From: Reticulitermes speratus
Lineage: Eukaryota > Arthropoda > Insecta > Blattodea > Rhinotermitidae
Reading direction: 5' to 3'
NCBI GenBank assembly: GCA_021186555.1
Contig: JAJKFL010000002.1
Coordinates: 6,213,001 to 6,277,000 of the forward strand
Length of the DNA: 64,000 bases
In this document: piece by piece, positions 1 to 10,590 of the stretch
How the letters are laid out: each line of letters begins with the position of its first letter
Numbering within the stretch: position 1 is the first letter of the stretch
Notes under the pieces: model-generated
Seen by the model: the letters and a program-made list of their open reading frames with translations, nothing else
What the model was told of the DNA's origin: nothing
Database searches by the model: none
Made by a program: the position numbers and the translations under genes

Positions 1-415
1 GTACACTAAACACAGTACAATAAGCACAGTACACGAAACACAGTACACTAAACACACTATACTAAACACAGCACAATAAGCACAGTACACGAAACACAGT
101 ACAATAAGCACAGTACACTAAACACAGTAAACTAAACACAGTATACTAAACACAGCACAATAAGCACAGTACACGAAACACAGTACAATAAGCACAGTAC
201 ACTAAACACAGTATACTAAACACAGTACAATAAGCACAGCACACGAAATAGTACAATAAGCACAGTACACTAAACACAGTACACCAAACACAGTATGCTA
301 AACTCAGTACAATAAGCACAGTACACGAAACACAATACAATAAACACAGTACAGGAAGCACTGTACTCTATACACAGTATACTATACACAGTACACTAAA
401 CACAGTACACGAAAC
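1..415. repeat. 14-bp minisatellite, about 29 units, open at window start
   Basis: Tandem copies of a 14-bp unit, consensus GTACACTAAACACA, with recurring variants GTACAATAAGCACA and GTACACGAAACACA that alternate. The array begins before the window. The reading frame open on the minus strand here is a by-product of the repeat. Confidence 0.95.
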
Positions 416-1015
416 ATCTGACCTCTGTTCGGGCTTCAATACCAGGCCCAAAGGTTCACGAGCGAAGCAACAGGATTGTACAGCCCCGAGGAGTCAAACT
501 GAATTTACACCCCATCGTCACAATTAACGTTCATTTCACCCATCAGAGCATTACTCCTCCATTCGAGAGGCGTTTGTTTCGATTACCCTGCTAAAATATT
601 TCTCATTTCTCCAATCTTCGTATAATCTGTCATCACACGACGATGACCATCTGCCCACTGTCATCATTATCGCATAAAATATACCTCATACTGGTTCTAT
701 GCGACGGTCGGATTTTCTATTGTTTCTACCACAAGATACAAACACTTCCACAAATCTTGACAGCTGTAATAGGAGATAAAAACAGACTAGTGGAAAATAA
801 ATACAGTCAAGAACTCTTAAATGTTATTATTGACAACATTATTGGGCATTTATTTCGCCATTTTACTGGGACACGAAAATATAACATTTGATATAGGAAA
901 TTGTTAAACGATAGTAAAACATTTTTAAAGAATGTCATCCCGTTCTGTTGTTTATGTTACAAAAAAGATAAAACAGTATATGACCAAACACAACTAAATT
1001 CTATTTATTATATAT
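416..1015. other. Unassigned stretch
   Basis: I see no recognisable gene or repeat. An 82-codon frame at 643-891 (+) has no motif I recognise and no supporting context, so it is not called as a gene. Confidence 0.5.
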
Positions 1016-1054
1016 AACTACATGTTTCGACCTATCTCAGATCATCCTCGGGTT
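1016..1054 (-). ncRNA. Hammerhead-ribozyme-like motif, one core change
   Basis: On the minus strand the order is CCGAGGA (U4 of CUGANGA changed to C), a U, a 5-bp stem II (GAUCU with AGGUC), GAA, the palindrome ACAUGU as stem III, then A at the cleavage position. The three bases after the site (GUU) pair with the three before the core (AAC) as stem I. The U4 change would be expected to impair cleavage. Confidence 0.5.
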
Positions 1055-1129
1055 CACAGTTGTTTTTAAAACAAATTAAACATATTAATGTGACTTTTCT
1101 TTGTTTCAAGTTAGCTCATATTATAAAAA

Positions 1130-1432
1130 CTGTCCCTCCGGCCGGTGTGTAATTGCGGCAAATTTTATTTGTAATAATATGGATGTTTTTAGAAGGGAAT
1201 TTGTTACACTTAGTCAGATGTAATAATTTATTACATTATTTTAAGGTGTTCTTATTAACTCTTTGAGTAAGTCATTGTTTGCTCACTTATTTGTTTTGTT
1301 GTGTTAGTTTTTATTTTGTCCTGTTCCTTGTCCATTGTTATTTGTGTTTGTTTGTTGTGCTGTTTCTGTAATTGGCCATTTGGCTGTTGACTCGGCACAT
1401 TAATAAACCAGAATTGAATTGAATTGAATTAT
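1130..1432 (+). mobile_element. Possible LINE 3' untranslated end with TTGAA tail
   Basis: T-rich non-coding sequence ends in three to four copies of a 5-bp TTGAA-type repeat at about 1412-1432 preceded by AATAAACCAG. Short repeat tails like this are typical of non-LTR 3' ends. No coding part remains, so the assignment is weak. Confidence 0.35.
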
Positions 1433-3237
1433 TGCATATTAATAATAATTGTGTTTGGATATGTATTGATTTATCTTTTTTTTTGTATTTATTTTAAAAT
1501 ATTTTTAGTTATTTATAGATAGAACAATGTGCATATCTTGGTCAATGCTGCTGACAGCAAAGGTTTTGGAAAGGTGGATGACACTGAAATACCACAACAA
1601 ATAAAAAAGGGAAGTTTTAACACTTTATATTAGCCTAGTGTAATTGGCTCGTGAAATTAAAGCAGTTTCATCCTACAGCCTAAACTGCGTCACTCCGTAC
1701 AGGAGGACGTCATCAGGAAGAGAAACAAGAAACATTTCTGCGCCACGTCACCCTTAAGCTCCTCTGACACGCCGGTAAGTTGCAAAACCAGAAACTTCAG
1801 CATCCATGAAGCAAAAGCCCAGAGTTCCTGAGACTCTTACATGCACCTCCAACTACCATATACATTTCCCTAAATTTATCTTAAGAATTATCTCCCCCAG
1901 TTGGTTACTTTATTAAATTACAGTTTTAAGCCCCCCCCCCTCCCCTCCAGGCCCACAAATATACATAAATTATTTTCTTCCAACCTAGCTAGATGTTCTT
2001 TCTAAAGAAACTTCCGTGATTTCACTGCCCTAAAAATACTAGGTGGAATGAAGGAATCACCAAGGGCCTCCTTATCTAAACACTGTCAATTTCCCACATA
2101 CTTGATGTCCCTTACTCAAGAGAATGCAGTTGACCTTCACAGCGTGGGTAGAGTCCCTTAACACTCGCGACGACGTTAGATGAAAATATACATTCTGTCA
2201 ACAAGATGAGTATCATTGCATGACGTTGTTTTTAACAAATACAATTGCCATTTTTTATGAGTTTCCTTTATAAGAAGCCTAAGTCAAATTTATTCACAGC
2301 TGTAAAAGCACAGAACACTACAGAAATTTACTGTGTTATCTCACACGCACAAAGCGCGATTGCATTTCAGCCCAACGTATTTTTTTAACTGGAATACACC
2401 TGATGCTGGCTTACCAGTGAAGGACAGTCGGCTTTCCCCAGCGCAAACCACTGCCAAGGTCAACTGCAAACTCCACAGTCACTATCTGTAGGTTCTCTTG
2501 AGCAGCGTGCAGGTTAGTTGTGTTCTAACTTCATATTCGTTCAGTTCCGAGGAAGCGCCTAAGAATACAATAGAATTACCGTTCATAAAATGGTTTCATG
2601 TTTCAGCAGCATCAGACAAATAATCGTAACATGCTTCCGTCTTTCTTGAAGGCCGTCTTCCTTTTTTTCACCTCTCCTTCTCCGTCTGGCCTTCTGGTTT
2701 ATGGTCACATGGCGACAGAGCTTGCAAGTCGGTATTCTTTTCGGTTTCATGAGACAGTCTCATGAGACCACTCGCCGCAGTAGCGCAATCCCCGTTGCTG
2801 TTGAAATCACGTTTCTACCACCCCCTACCAAACTCCAGTTCACTTGGGAAACCTTCCTCTTCGTTTCTCGACGTCTTCTTTCTGCTAGGCACCCTTCTAC
2901 GCACTTTTTGCCTTTCTTTTTCAACATGGTGCCTAAGATCCTTGCCTATTGCGGATCCTGACCTTATTGACTCAGCTGATGAACAAAGCGAGAGGGATTC
3001 TGCTATCCAACTGGACTGTGTTTCCTGCCATGTATGTTTCGTAGAGAAAAGGACTGAAATTCTGACGGTTGATCAAAGACCAACTTCTAAAGAATCCGGA
3101 TGTGTTTGTCTTGTTTGTATGTGGTTGTCCGACGTGGAGGGTAAGTTGCCGCTTTCTTGCACTCCGAAAAAAATTCTGAGGCAATGCATCATCCCTGGAC
3201 TTCCCTCTCACAAATGAAAAATTTTATTATATCTGTG
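1433..3237. other. Unassigned stretch with a weak ORF
   Basis: No repeat family recognised apart from a C-run near 1930-1950. A 151-codon frame at 2762-3217 (+) ends just before the MITE at 3238; it contains several cysteines including CVSCHVC and CLVC, but I recognise no domain, see no upstream signal and cannot support it as a gene. Confidence 0.4.
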
Positions 3238-3545
3238 TAAAATTGCCAAAAGCGACTATTAGAGTCCTCCGTGTGTCCGTCCATACGCAAGGAAGAACTT
3301 GGCTCTCACTTGACGGATTTTCATAAAATTTGATATTTGAGTATTTTTCGAAAATATTTCGAGAAAAATTCAAGTTTCATTGAAATATGACAAGAATAAC
3401 GCGTGACTTGAGTTTTCTCGACATATTTGCGAAAACTCCTCAAATATCAAGTTTCATGAAAATCCGTTAATTGGGAGCCGAGTCTTTCCATACGGACAGA
3501 CATACATGACGAAGCTAATAGTCGCTTGTCGCAATTTTGCGAAGG
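3238..3545. mobile_element. Inverted-repeat MITE, family A
   Basis: Two arms of about 140 bp face each other: AAAATTGCCAAAAGCGACTA at the left is matched in reverse complement by the right end, and both arms contain the TTTCAT-AAA-TTGATATTTGAG block. Half copies of the same family occur at 39262-39435 and 54262-54410. No transposase is encoded. The superfamily is not clear. Confidence 0.75.
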
Positions 3546-5712
3546 CGCCTAAAAACGGCAGAAGCATCTATTAAAAAACACACAAATGTATTCATTTTGT
3601 ACCTGTTACTATGTATATATTTAGTAGCAAAGGCAAAATGTTGCTTCTAAAAACACAGTAGACTGCCATCCAACATCCTGAAGGAAACAGTAATGCGACC
3701 CTTGAAATGCTCTTTGTTAAAAATATATCTTAGAAAAAAAAATTTCGATCTTTGAAGGAATTGAGGTTTAGCTCCATTCATTCTTAACAGATAGAGGTGA
3801 CTGTTCAGCTGCACGTTTCCTCCGCTTTGCCGATGGGGAAAAAACCTCCGATAAGCATTGGATAGGCGGTTGGGTGGGTAAATAACAGTCCGGTCGTGGT
3901 AGAACAGAAAATGATTTCTGACCCTGCCTGTCATCGAACTCTGGTTATTCAGGTCGTCCACATTTATTCCAGTTTATTCTTATAAAGTAAAAGAGAATCA
4001 AACCTAGATCCAGGGGTGGGATCAAGAATAGTTCCACGTGATATAAGGAAAATTGGCGTTCTAAAGACAGCATTGGAGAGATGAGACACACAAAATTTTG
4101 CTCGAGAAACGTGAAGAGAAGGGACCAAGCGGGCATGTCAGCCTCTCCCTTATTTTGCCCTAAAATCTTCCAATAAAATATTCATATGCTACTTAGGGAA
4201 TTGATAGTACACCTGCCCAAACTCATCGCATTTAACCTGAGCTGGGAAATGCATGTTCTGAAAGCAATATCCTACAAATGGCCTCTTACAATTATATATG
4301 ATATCCTGTCACTAACAAAACTCCACTTTAAATTCCTGATATAATTCCCTTATGTACAGAAATCTTCTCCCAAATGGATAATTCTCATTTAATTTTCGGT
4401 AGAAGATGCAAAATCTTCGGCTGGTTCAGTGCCCCATAACCCCCCTCAACCCCCTCATACCCATGAAATCTAATTTCTACTTGCCTAACTCTCTTGCAAC
4501 TGTTTTCAGTGACACTGACCTCACACTACACTTTACAATTGCTATTTCTATGCTCCTTCCGGCATCATACTTCAAAGATTCTGTCCAAGCTCTAAGCACT
4601 TTGTAACATTTTGCAACATGCTACTTTCTTATGGCGAGTTACACGCTTAAACCACAAGCTGACGGATCACTCCTTGTCGCTGTTCAAAACATGTGGAACT
4701 ACCCTCCATATCGTGGCTGCGTCTCCTCCATCCGCAGCCCGAGGACGCGCGCCATGCCGTGCAGAGACTCAAATAACACGAGTTTGTATGCTAATGAATA
4801 AAATAATGGAATATTCTTCCAAAGCACGGGGTGGGGGGGCCCTCCTCGTGCAGATTGGCCATGTGAGGGGGGGCTGCACCAAAAAGGATAAGTGAACTTT
4901 GCGTGGGGAGACAGAAATCCCAACTTTCAATCTGAGTTCAGCGATCTGAAACTAACTTCAATAATCGAACTGTAATTCCCCAAGATCGGAACGCAGAGCC
5001 TGTCAGATATAGGGCGCTCTGATTATGCACCCATGTCAAAGTGGCTGCATAATATTACACTGTGGGGTTGGGGGGAGTAGGGGGTGGGGGGGGGGAGAAC
5101 GAGGAGGAGATTCGGAAAAGCTGTGTTCTGCTTCCCTCTCAGAGTGCAGTCATGAGGCGAAATAACTTAGCTAATTTAGAAAGTTGATTCTATGTGTCTG
5201 TTACTGGCATCACTAGGGTGCCTCCAGTTCTTTACTGAACGACAGACAGACGTAACAAGGTCTCACAGTCACTTTTACAACCGTTTTATATAACAAAATA
5301 ATGTATTTGTCGTAACATAATGCATAAATACAAACACAAGTGTAGAATTGGAGTGTGTATGCAGATGTCAAGACAAATTCTGTTGTTTAAAATAATATTT
5401 ATCAGTCACGATTTACAGAAGTTATCTGTATGGCAGCAGTGTTCAGACGTGATCTCTGGGTCATAGTTCAAAGCTGCAGCGTTTCGCCCAGAGTTTGAAT
5501 TGGTTCTCAGTATAAAACTACGATGAATTTTTCTTGGAAGTCTACAGCCGAATTAACTTCATAATTGATATGCCTTGTGTTTTCTGTAAGGTAGTATCTA
5601 AACGTTTATGTACTATTCACATCAGCTTCGCCTTTTCAAGGGTTAACTAAATGCTTGTCGAAACCAGTATAAAATGTAAATTCTAAACGGTTCTGACGAT
5701 GGTGTATAACAT
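3546..5712. other. Unassigned stretch; one G-rich tract
   Basis: No gene or repeat family recognised. The stretch 5064-5100 (+) holds several runs of four or more G separated by short spacers, which could form a G-quadruplex. Frames in 4400-4925 lack recognisable domains. Confidence 0.4.
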
Positions 5713-5773
5713 TGAGAACTAATCGTGTTCTGGACTTTGTCCATCGTCCGGATAAAATATAATGAATATTAAA

Positions 5774-5816
5774 TCACGACGTTTCGGGAGATGGTTCTTC
5801 TTCCGTCTTCAGGCGA
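5774..5816 (-). ncRNA. Hammerhead-ribozyme-like motif, intact core (IR1 left arm)
   Basis: Minus strand: CUGAAGA, an extra C, stem II of GGAAGA against UCUCCC (5 of 6 pairs), GAA, ACGU palindrome, C at the cleavage position. Stem I is four pairs, GUGA with UCGC, one of them G-U. Confidence 0.6.
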
Positions 5817-5908
5817 AGGGAGGAGAGACACCTACTCAGATGGGTCCTTCCAGTGATTAAGATTAGCTCGGTCTAAAGGACCCAACTAAGTAGGTGTCTC
5901 CCCTCTCT

Positions 5909-5951
5909 TCACCTGAAGACGGAAGAAGAACAATCTTCCGAAACGTCGTGA
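5909..5951 (+). ncRNA. Hammerhead-ribozyme-like motif, intact core (IR1 right arm)
   Basis: Plus strand: CUGAAGA (5913-5919), an extra C, stem II GGAAGA/UCUUCC with six perfect pairs (5921-5926 with 5934-5939), GAA, ACGU palindrome (5943-5946), C17 at 5947. Stem I is UCAC/GUGA, four perfect pairs. This is one of the best copies in the window. Confidence 0.7.
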
Positions 5952-6013
5952 TTTTATATTTTATTATATTTTATCCGGACGATGGATAAAGTCCAGAAGA
6001 CAATTAGTTCTCA

Positions 6014-6454
6014 GTATAAAATGTGTATGTTGCATGACGCTGGGTCCTCGTCCAGCCAACCCTCTTCAACCAAACTGGGGATCACTGGGTTAGAATGTGC
6101 AAACGACCAAATTGCAGGGCTGCCCGTGTTTAATGTGTAATAACGCCCTCCCCCCCCCCCCCCCCCCCCCCGAACGGCCCCGCCTGCACGCAGACGTGCT
6201 CATCAGGTTTGTGCTACAGTCAGAAGGGTCACACGAACCAGGTCACTGGCCCTGGACTAAAAAGTTTAGAACGCCTCTGCTAAGCACATTAGCATGCCAG
6301 GATATATCGGCAATTATTCGGAAATATTTACTAGTTTGTGTTTGGAACAGCAGTGTTATTAGGGGCCATTATGCGAATCCTACAAAAAGGTTACCATATC
6401 TGGTAAGGGCATCTGCCTCACTGTTCATTACGACAGTGCAGTAGCAGCAGCAGC

Positions 6455-6489
<35 letters not shown>

Positions 6490-6530
6490 CTGCTGTTTAT
6501 TTAAGCCCAGGAATTATTATTATTATTATT
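6014..6530. repeat. Simple-sequence stretch: poly-C and CAG/TAG runs
   Basis: A run of about 22 C at 6150-6171 and a trinucleotide tract at 6442-6489 that passes from CAG to TAG units. Nothing else recognised between them. Confidence 0.7.
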
Positions 6531-6810
6531 GAGGTGGGCGGGGCATATAGCACGTATCGGGAGGGAGAGGTGAATACAGGATTTTGGTGGGGAGAACTGA
6601 GGGTATGAGACCAATTGGAAGACCCAGGCGTAGATGGGAGAATAATATTAAAATGGATCTTCAAGAAGTGGGATGTGGGGGCATGGACTGGATTGATATG
6701 GCTCAGGATAGGGACAGGTGGCGGGCTGTTGTGAGTGCGGTAATGAACCTTCGGGTTGCATAAAACTTAGCTTCTCAAGAAGGACTCTGCTCCATGGAGT
6801 TAGTTAGTTA

Positions 6811-6845
<35 letters not shown>
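6531..6845 (+). mobile_element. LINE family C: reverse-transcriptase C-terminal tail and 3' end
   Basis: Translated in pieces the sequence reads as the C-terminal tail common in insect non-LTR polymerases, including [19 protein letters not shown] and [20 protein letters not shown], with the stop at about 6760. A short 3' UTR containing TTAGCTTCTCAAGAAGGACT leads into GTTA and ATT repeats. It is frameshifted and 5'-truncated. Relatives are at 8577-8735, 19786-20245 (-) and 61300-61515 (-). Confidence 0.8.
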
Positions 6846-6848
<3 letters not shown>

Positions 6849-7201
6849 GTTGTCTCCTGTCACAGGCCCTTTCTCCCCGGTACATCCCCTGAACCAACGG
6901 CGATCCCCACCGCTCACACTTCAAGTTTCAGACTGCAGTACCGTCCGTATTACGTGTGACGTTCCAAGTACAGCTGTCTGTTGTAGTGAATATGTTGAAT
7001 GTTTTACTGCTACGGCTTACAAATTTGTCTTTAAGCCTTTTGTCACTGTTCCGGTGGCTCCAGTTATTACCGGTACAATCACACATTTCAGTTCCACATT
7101 TGTTGTATCCCTTTATTATTTATTATTATTAGTATTTATTAATTGCAGTTAATCCTTCTTTGCCTGAAGCTATCTACCGATTAACCTCGGGCTGTCACAG
7201 C
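6846..7201. other. Unassigned stretch
   Basis: A 100-codon frame at 6850-7152 (+) has no recognisable domain. Nothing else seen. Confidence 0.4.
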
Positions 7202-7391
7202 GGTAGTCCCTTCACCATTATCTACCTGTAATATCTACAGGTAGTCCCTTCACTATTATCTACCTGTAATATCTACAGGTAGTCCTTTCACCATTATCTA
7301 CCTGTAATATCTACAGGTAGTCCCTTCACCATTATCTACCTGTAATATCTACAGGTAGTCCCTTCACCATTATCTACCTGTAATATCTAGA
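7202..7391. repeat. 38-bp tandem repeat, 5 copies, each with a hairpin
   Basis: Five nearly identical 38-bp units begin at 7202, 7240, 7278, 7316 and 7354. Adjacent units create CTACCTGT and ACAGGTAG around a 7-base AATATCT spacer, an 8-bp perfect stem. Confidence 0.9.
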
Positions 7392-8085
7392 ATCCTCCAT
7401 TGAACCACTTACATTACATTTGTCAAACTACTGACCTCAATGTGTAACCAGATATTTATTGGCAAATCTTAATACTTTTTACAAACTACTTCCTCTTTTG
7501 TGTTAAAAACATTTTTTATTTGCAAATTCCCTTCTCCATTTTACACCTTCTGAAGAGCTTGCAATATATGTTTGACACATCCTCTTCAGCTAAATATATA
7601 AGACATTTTCTTTACCTATTTTCTGTCTAATATCTGTCAGTTTCCACATTCCTGCTGACAACAACGCTATAACCATATTTACTTCCTAGCACAACGTTCT
7701 ATAATAAGACCTTTCACACCAACTAAAATTCATACATCGATACAGTACTGATGATCCCTTTACAGACATTTTCAATTTACAATATACTTAACATGCTTAT
7801 ATCACTCTAAATAATTATAATAATTATGGTTTACATTCTTTACAGGCATCTTATACCTCACTACCCGTCAACAGTAAATAAACACTAGCTCCTGTATATA
7901 AAGTACCGTACAGCCGCCTAACTTATACAGGATGTTCCATAAAAGAGAATTCTAGGAACGCCCCTTTCAACAGTAGCTACTACACCATCCGCAAAATATA
8001 ACGTCTATAATAAGACTGCGTACACACAATTGAACTGATCCATTACTCACTCTTTAAGTAAAATATAGAGATCTCTTCCATGATT
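7392..8085. other. AT-rich unassigned stretch with a transposon-end-like motif
   Basis: At 7927 the sequence TACAGGATGTTCCATAAA resembles the ends of Tc1/mariner-like elements of insects, but I find no matching opposite end. Otherwise nothing recognised. Confidence 0.3.
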
Positions 8086-8086
8086 A

Positions 8087-8385
8087 GTGGGTCCCTGTCA
8101 CCACGGTAAGTCGGTCTTCCCTCCCTGTCACCACGATAAGTCGGTCCCTGTCACCACGATAATCGGTCCCTGTCACCACGATAATTCGGTCCTTGTCACC
8201 ACGATAAGTCGGTCCTGTCACCACGATAAGTCGGTCCATGTCACCACGATAAGTCGGTCCCTGTCATCACGATAAGTCGGTCCCTGTCACCACGATAAGT
8301 CGGTCCCTGTCATCACGATAAGTCAGTCCCTGTCACCACGATAAGTCAGTCCCTGTCACCACGATAAGTCAGTCCCTGTCACCAC
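8087..8385. repeat. 23-bp minisatellite, about 13 units
   Basis: Units built on CCTGTCACCACGATAAGTCGG with one- or two-base length variation at the left end becoming regular toward the right. Confidence 0.93.
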
Positions 8386-8576
8386 GGCATGGCGCGTCCT
8401 CAGGTTGCAGATGGAGGAACGGCCTCCGAATATGGAGGGTAGCTGCGAATATGCAGTCGCGGACAGCCGACAAAGGGTGGTCCACCAGCTTGGGGGTTGG
8501 GCGAGGTGCTAACAACTCCTCACCGTAAAAAATTACCACGTTACGAAACACTATACAGAGCCTCGGACCTGGAATG
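8386..8576. other. Unassigned stretch
   Basis: Unique-looking sequence between the minisatellite and a LINE tail; no feature seen. Confidence 0.4.
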
Positions 8577-8735
8577 ATTCTTTGGATAGGGACAGGTGGC
8601 GGGCTGTTGTGAGTGCGGTAATGAACCTTCGGGTTCCATACAACGCGGGGAATTTCTTGACTAGCTGACGACCTGTTAGCTTCTCAAGAAGGACTCTGCT
8701 TCATGGAGCTAGTTAGTCAGTTAGTTAGTTATATA
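8577..8735 (+). mobile_element. LINE family C, 3'-terminal fragment
   Basis: Begins within the codons for [18 protein letters not shown] and continues through the family's 3' UTR to GTTAGTTAGTTA. A heavily 5'-truncated copy of the element at 6531. Confidence 0.75.
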
Positions 8736-8942
8736 GATCTCTTCCATCCAGTATATTGTAATGGCTATACTCGTGCGATTTTAAACTACGGAAACATATG
8801 TAACTAATATATTATTCCTTATAGGAAATAACAAGTGATTATACGTCTTTATAAATCTATAATTTTATAATTTCGATTTTTATCTGTAAATACGACGTCT
8901 GCACCTCAACGTGTACTTTTCTTTTAAGATTTTGTGACCTTC

Positions 8943-8983
8943 TACCTGAAGATGGCCAGCGTAAGCAGCCGAAACATGTCGTA
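8943..8983 (+). ncRNA. Hammerhead-ribozyme-like motif, intact core
   Basis: CUGAAGA (8946-8952), an extra U, stem II GGC/GCC with an inner GC-GUAA-GC hairpin, GAA, ACAUGU palindrome, C at 8980. Stem I is UAC/GUA, three pairs. Confidence 0.6.
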
Positions 8984-9389
8984 TGATAATAAAAGGAGTA
9001 TGAAGGTAGTGTTGTGTTTATTCTGTAAAGATTGAAATAGTGATGACAATTACAATATCATTACATTTTCTGATAGACGCAGACTATACTGACAAGTCAG
9101 CATTCCAAGATACGCAAACAAATGTTGCTGTTATTCATAATTCACTGCAAGTCCGCACTTTGCATACTGTGTTACGCCGATATTAACTGAATACATAAAT
9201 AAAGAATAGCGGGGCTACGAATGAGTTAGCAGGCACGACTCATACTGACAAATGCGCCTTCATTTACTCAAAAAAAAAAAACATTTTTAATTTGTTTTGC
9301 TTTCTTGCTTCCTTTTTGAATAGTTGAGCGTCTGTAATACAGGTGTCGCAAATTTGTTATGAATAGAAGATGATTTAACGTGATCAGCT

Positions 9390-9421
<32 letters not shown>

Positions 9422-9639
9422 CAGTTCACTGACGCCATTCTTCGCGGGACATCAAAAGACGTTACGGTACGCACAGTAATCCACAAAAAGCGAAGCTTGT
9501 CTCTGTGTTTAAGCACCGTACAGAGAAGGCATGCAAGCTATATTTCTGCTGCACGTACGAATGGACAGTTACAAGCAGATTTACATTGTGTTAGCTTGAC
9601 TGGGTAGGAAGTTGATGGTTCTGCACAGCCAGTGGGAGC
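8984..9639. other. Unassigned stretch with an A-run
   Basis: Contains a run of about 27 A at 9395-9421. No gene recognised; frames around the A-run are artefacts. Confidence 0.5.
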
Positions 9640-9905
9640 GTGAAAGGTGAAGTCCCTGTTCACGTCATAAAGGCATATAGGGGGAGTAGGGTGTATATCT
9701 CCACTCATTCTGAGCCTGACACTAGATTGAGGTAGGTGGTTAACTGTACGCTGCGATGGCTTTACCCGAGGAAAGACCACCGGAAACAATTGAATAATAG
9801 GGTGGGTGCGTCCCAGAACCGGTTTGGAGGTCTTGGAGAAGAGAAATGTTTCTTGACCCTACGTTGATTCAAACCCCGGACCCTACAGCCGTAGCTCAGT
9901 CACAG
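9640..9905 (-). mobile_element. tRNA-derived SINE, family D
   Basis: Read on the minus strand it starts with a tRNA-like head (TGAGCTACGGC A-box region and GGGGTTTGAATCAA as B box), followed by the family body with CTCGGGTAAAGC and CTAGTGTCAGGCTCAGAATG, and ends ...TTCACCTTTCA. Members recur at 16093, 17946, 22275, 32155, 43609, 48651, 58928 and 59500. Confidence 0.75.
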
Positions 9906-9924
9906 GCGAAAAAAAAAATTTCGT

Positions 9925-10105
9925 TGTGTTCGCTGAAAATCGACGCTGGGTCCAGCCAGTCAACATACTTGTATTTGTGGTTTACGCAGCGTAAATTGGT
10001 ACTTTGTTACCGACGTTTCGGAACAACCTATCGGTCCCATCTTCAGGGGTCAAGCAGCCCAAGAAATCATGACGATGTCAGTAACTCAAGGCTACGATGC
10101 AGAGT
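9925..10105 (-). mobile_element. Ribozyme element, single arm
   Basis: Member of the family with the block TTACGCAGCGTAAATTGGTA followed by the CGACGTTTCGG core. Related copies are at 18699, 21700, 41085 and 47047. Only one arm is present. Confidence 0.65.
10010..10048 (-). ncRNA. Hammerhead-ribozyme-like motif, intact core
   Basis: Minus strand: CUGAAGA, an extra U, stem II GGGAC/GUUCC (five pairs, one G-U) with a 9-base loop, GAA, ACGU palindrome, C at the cleavage position. Stem I has two G-C pairs before a mismatch. Confidence 0.6.
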
Positions 10106-10494
10106 TTCACGAAAAAGTGTTCCGCTGAACGTTGTTGCGGGATTCCGCAAGAAATCATAAAACAAATACGAATTTCGAAGTACCCCGAAAAAATTTCAAA
10201 GATACCTCGAAATATCGCGGAAATTTTTGTCCGGCAATTGGCAGTACTGGTGTAATCTCCGTGCGGTGCCAACTGCCTCTTGATTTTGTTTTCCTTTTTT
10301 TCATAGGTGGGGTAAACTGGGGTACGAAAAATAATTTTAGGGGGTCCTCTACGGAAAAGAAAATTGAGAAACACGGCTACACAACATCGAATTATTAAAT
10401 TTTGTTCACTGCAGATGACGTAGAAACGGCCAACACGTAATTTCAAGTACTATACCGTCATTTGCTAAGAATACCTAAAGATAACTGCCAAAAG
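10106..10494. other. Unassigned stretch
   Basis: Overlapping short frames on both strands (10078-10446, 10132-10398) have no recognisable domain. Confidence 0.4.
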
Positions 10495-10590
10495 CCTCAG
10501 GATAGTCAGTGTTCCGGTCCGGATTCAAACCGGAGACATCTCGAATGCAAGACAGCAGGCCTTCCGCTTCGGCCACATGACGACTGAATC
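10495..10590 (-). mobile_element. tRNA-like SINE head fragment
   Basis: Minus strand contains TGGCCGAAGCGGAAGG (A-box-like) and GGTTTGAATCCGG (B-box-like) with tRNA-like spacing. The anticodon arm is not tRNA-like enough to be a gene; a SINE head is more likely. Confidence 0.45.

Larger units (their letters stand above)
5713..6013. mobile_element. Ribozyme inverted-repeat element IR1
   Basis: Left arm 5713 to about 5850 and right arm about 5880 to 6013 are reverse complements at high identity (by eye near 88%), beginning TGAGAACTAAT and sharing the blocks around GTCCATCGTCCGG. Each arm carries one hammerhead-like motif near its centre, the left on the minus strand and the right on the plus strand. 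There is no ORF. Confidence 0.8.

Noticed and set aside
643..891. 82-codon ORF as a small gene
   Set aside because: No motif, no context, and length within chance expectation for AT-rich sequence on this scale.
2762..3217. 151-codon ORF with CxxC motifs as a zinc-finger gene
   Set aside because: Cysteine spacing matches no family I know, there are no intron or promoter signals, and the composition does not differ from its surroundings.
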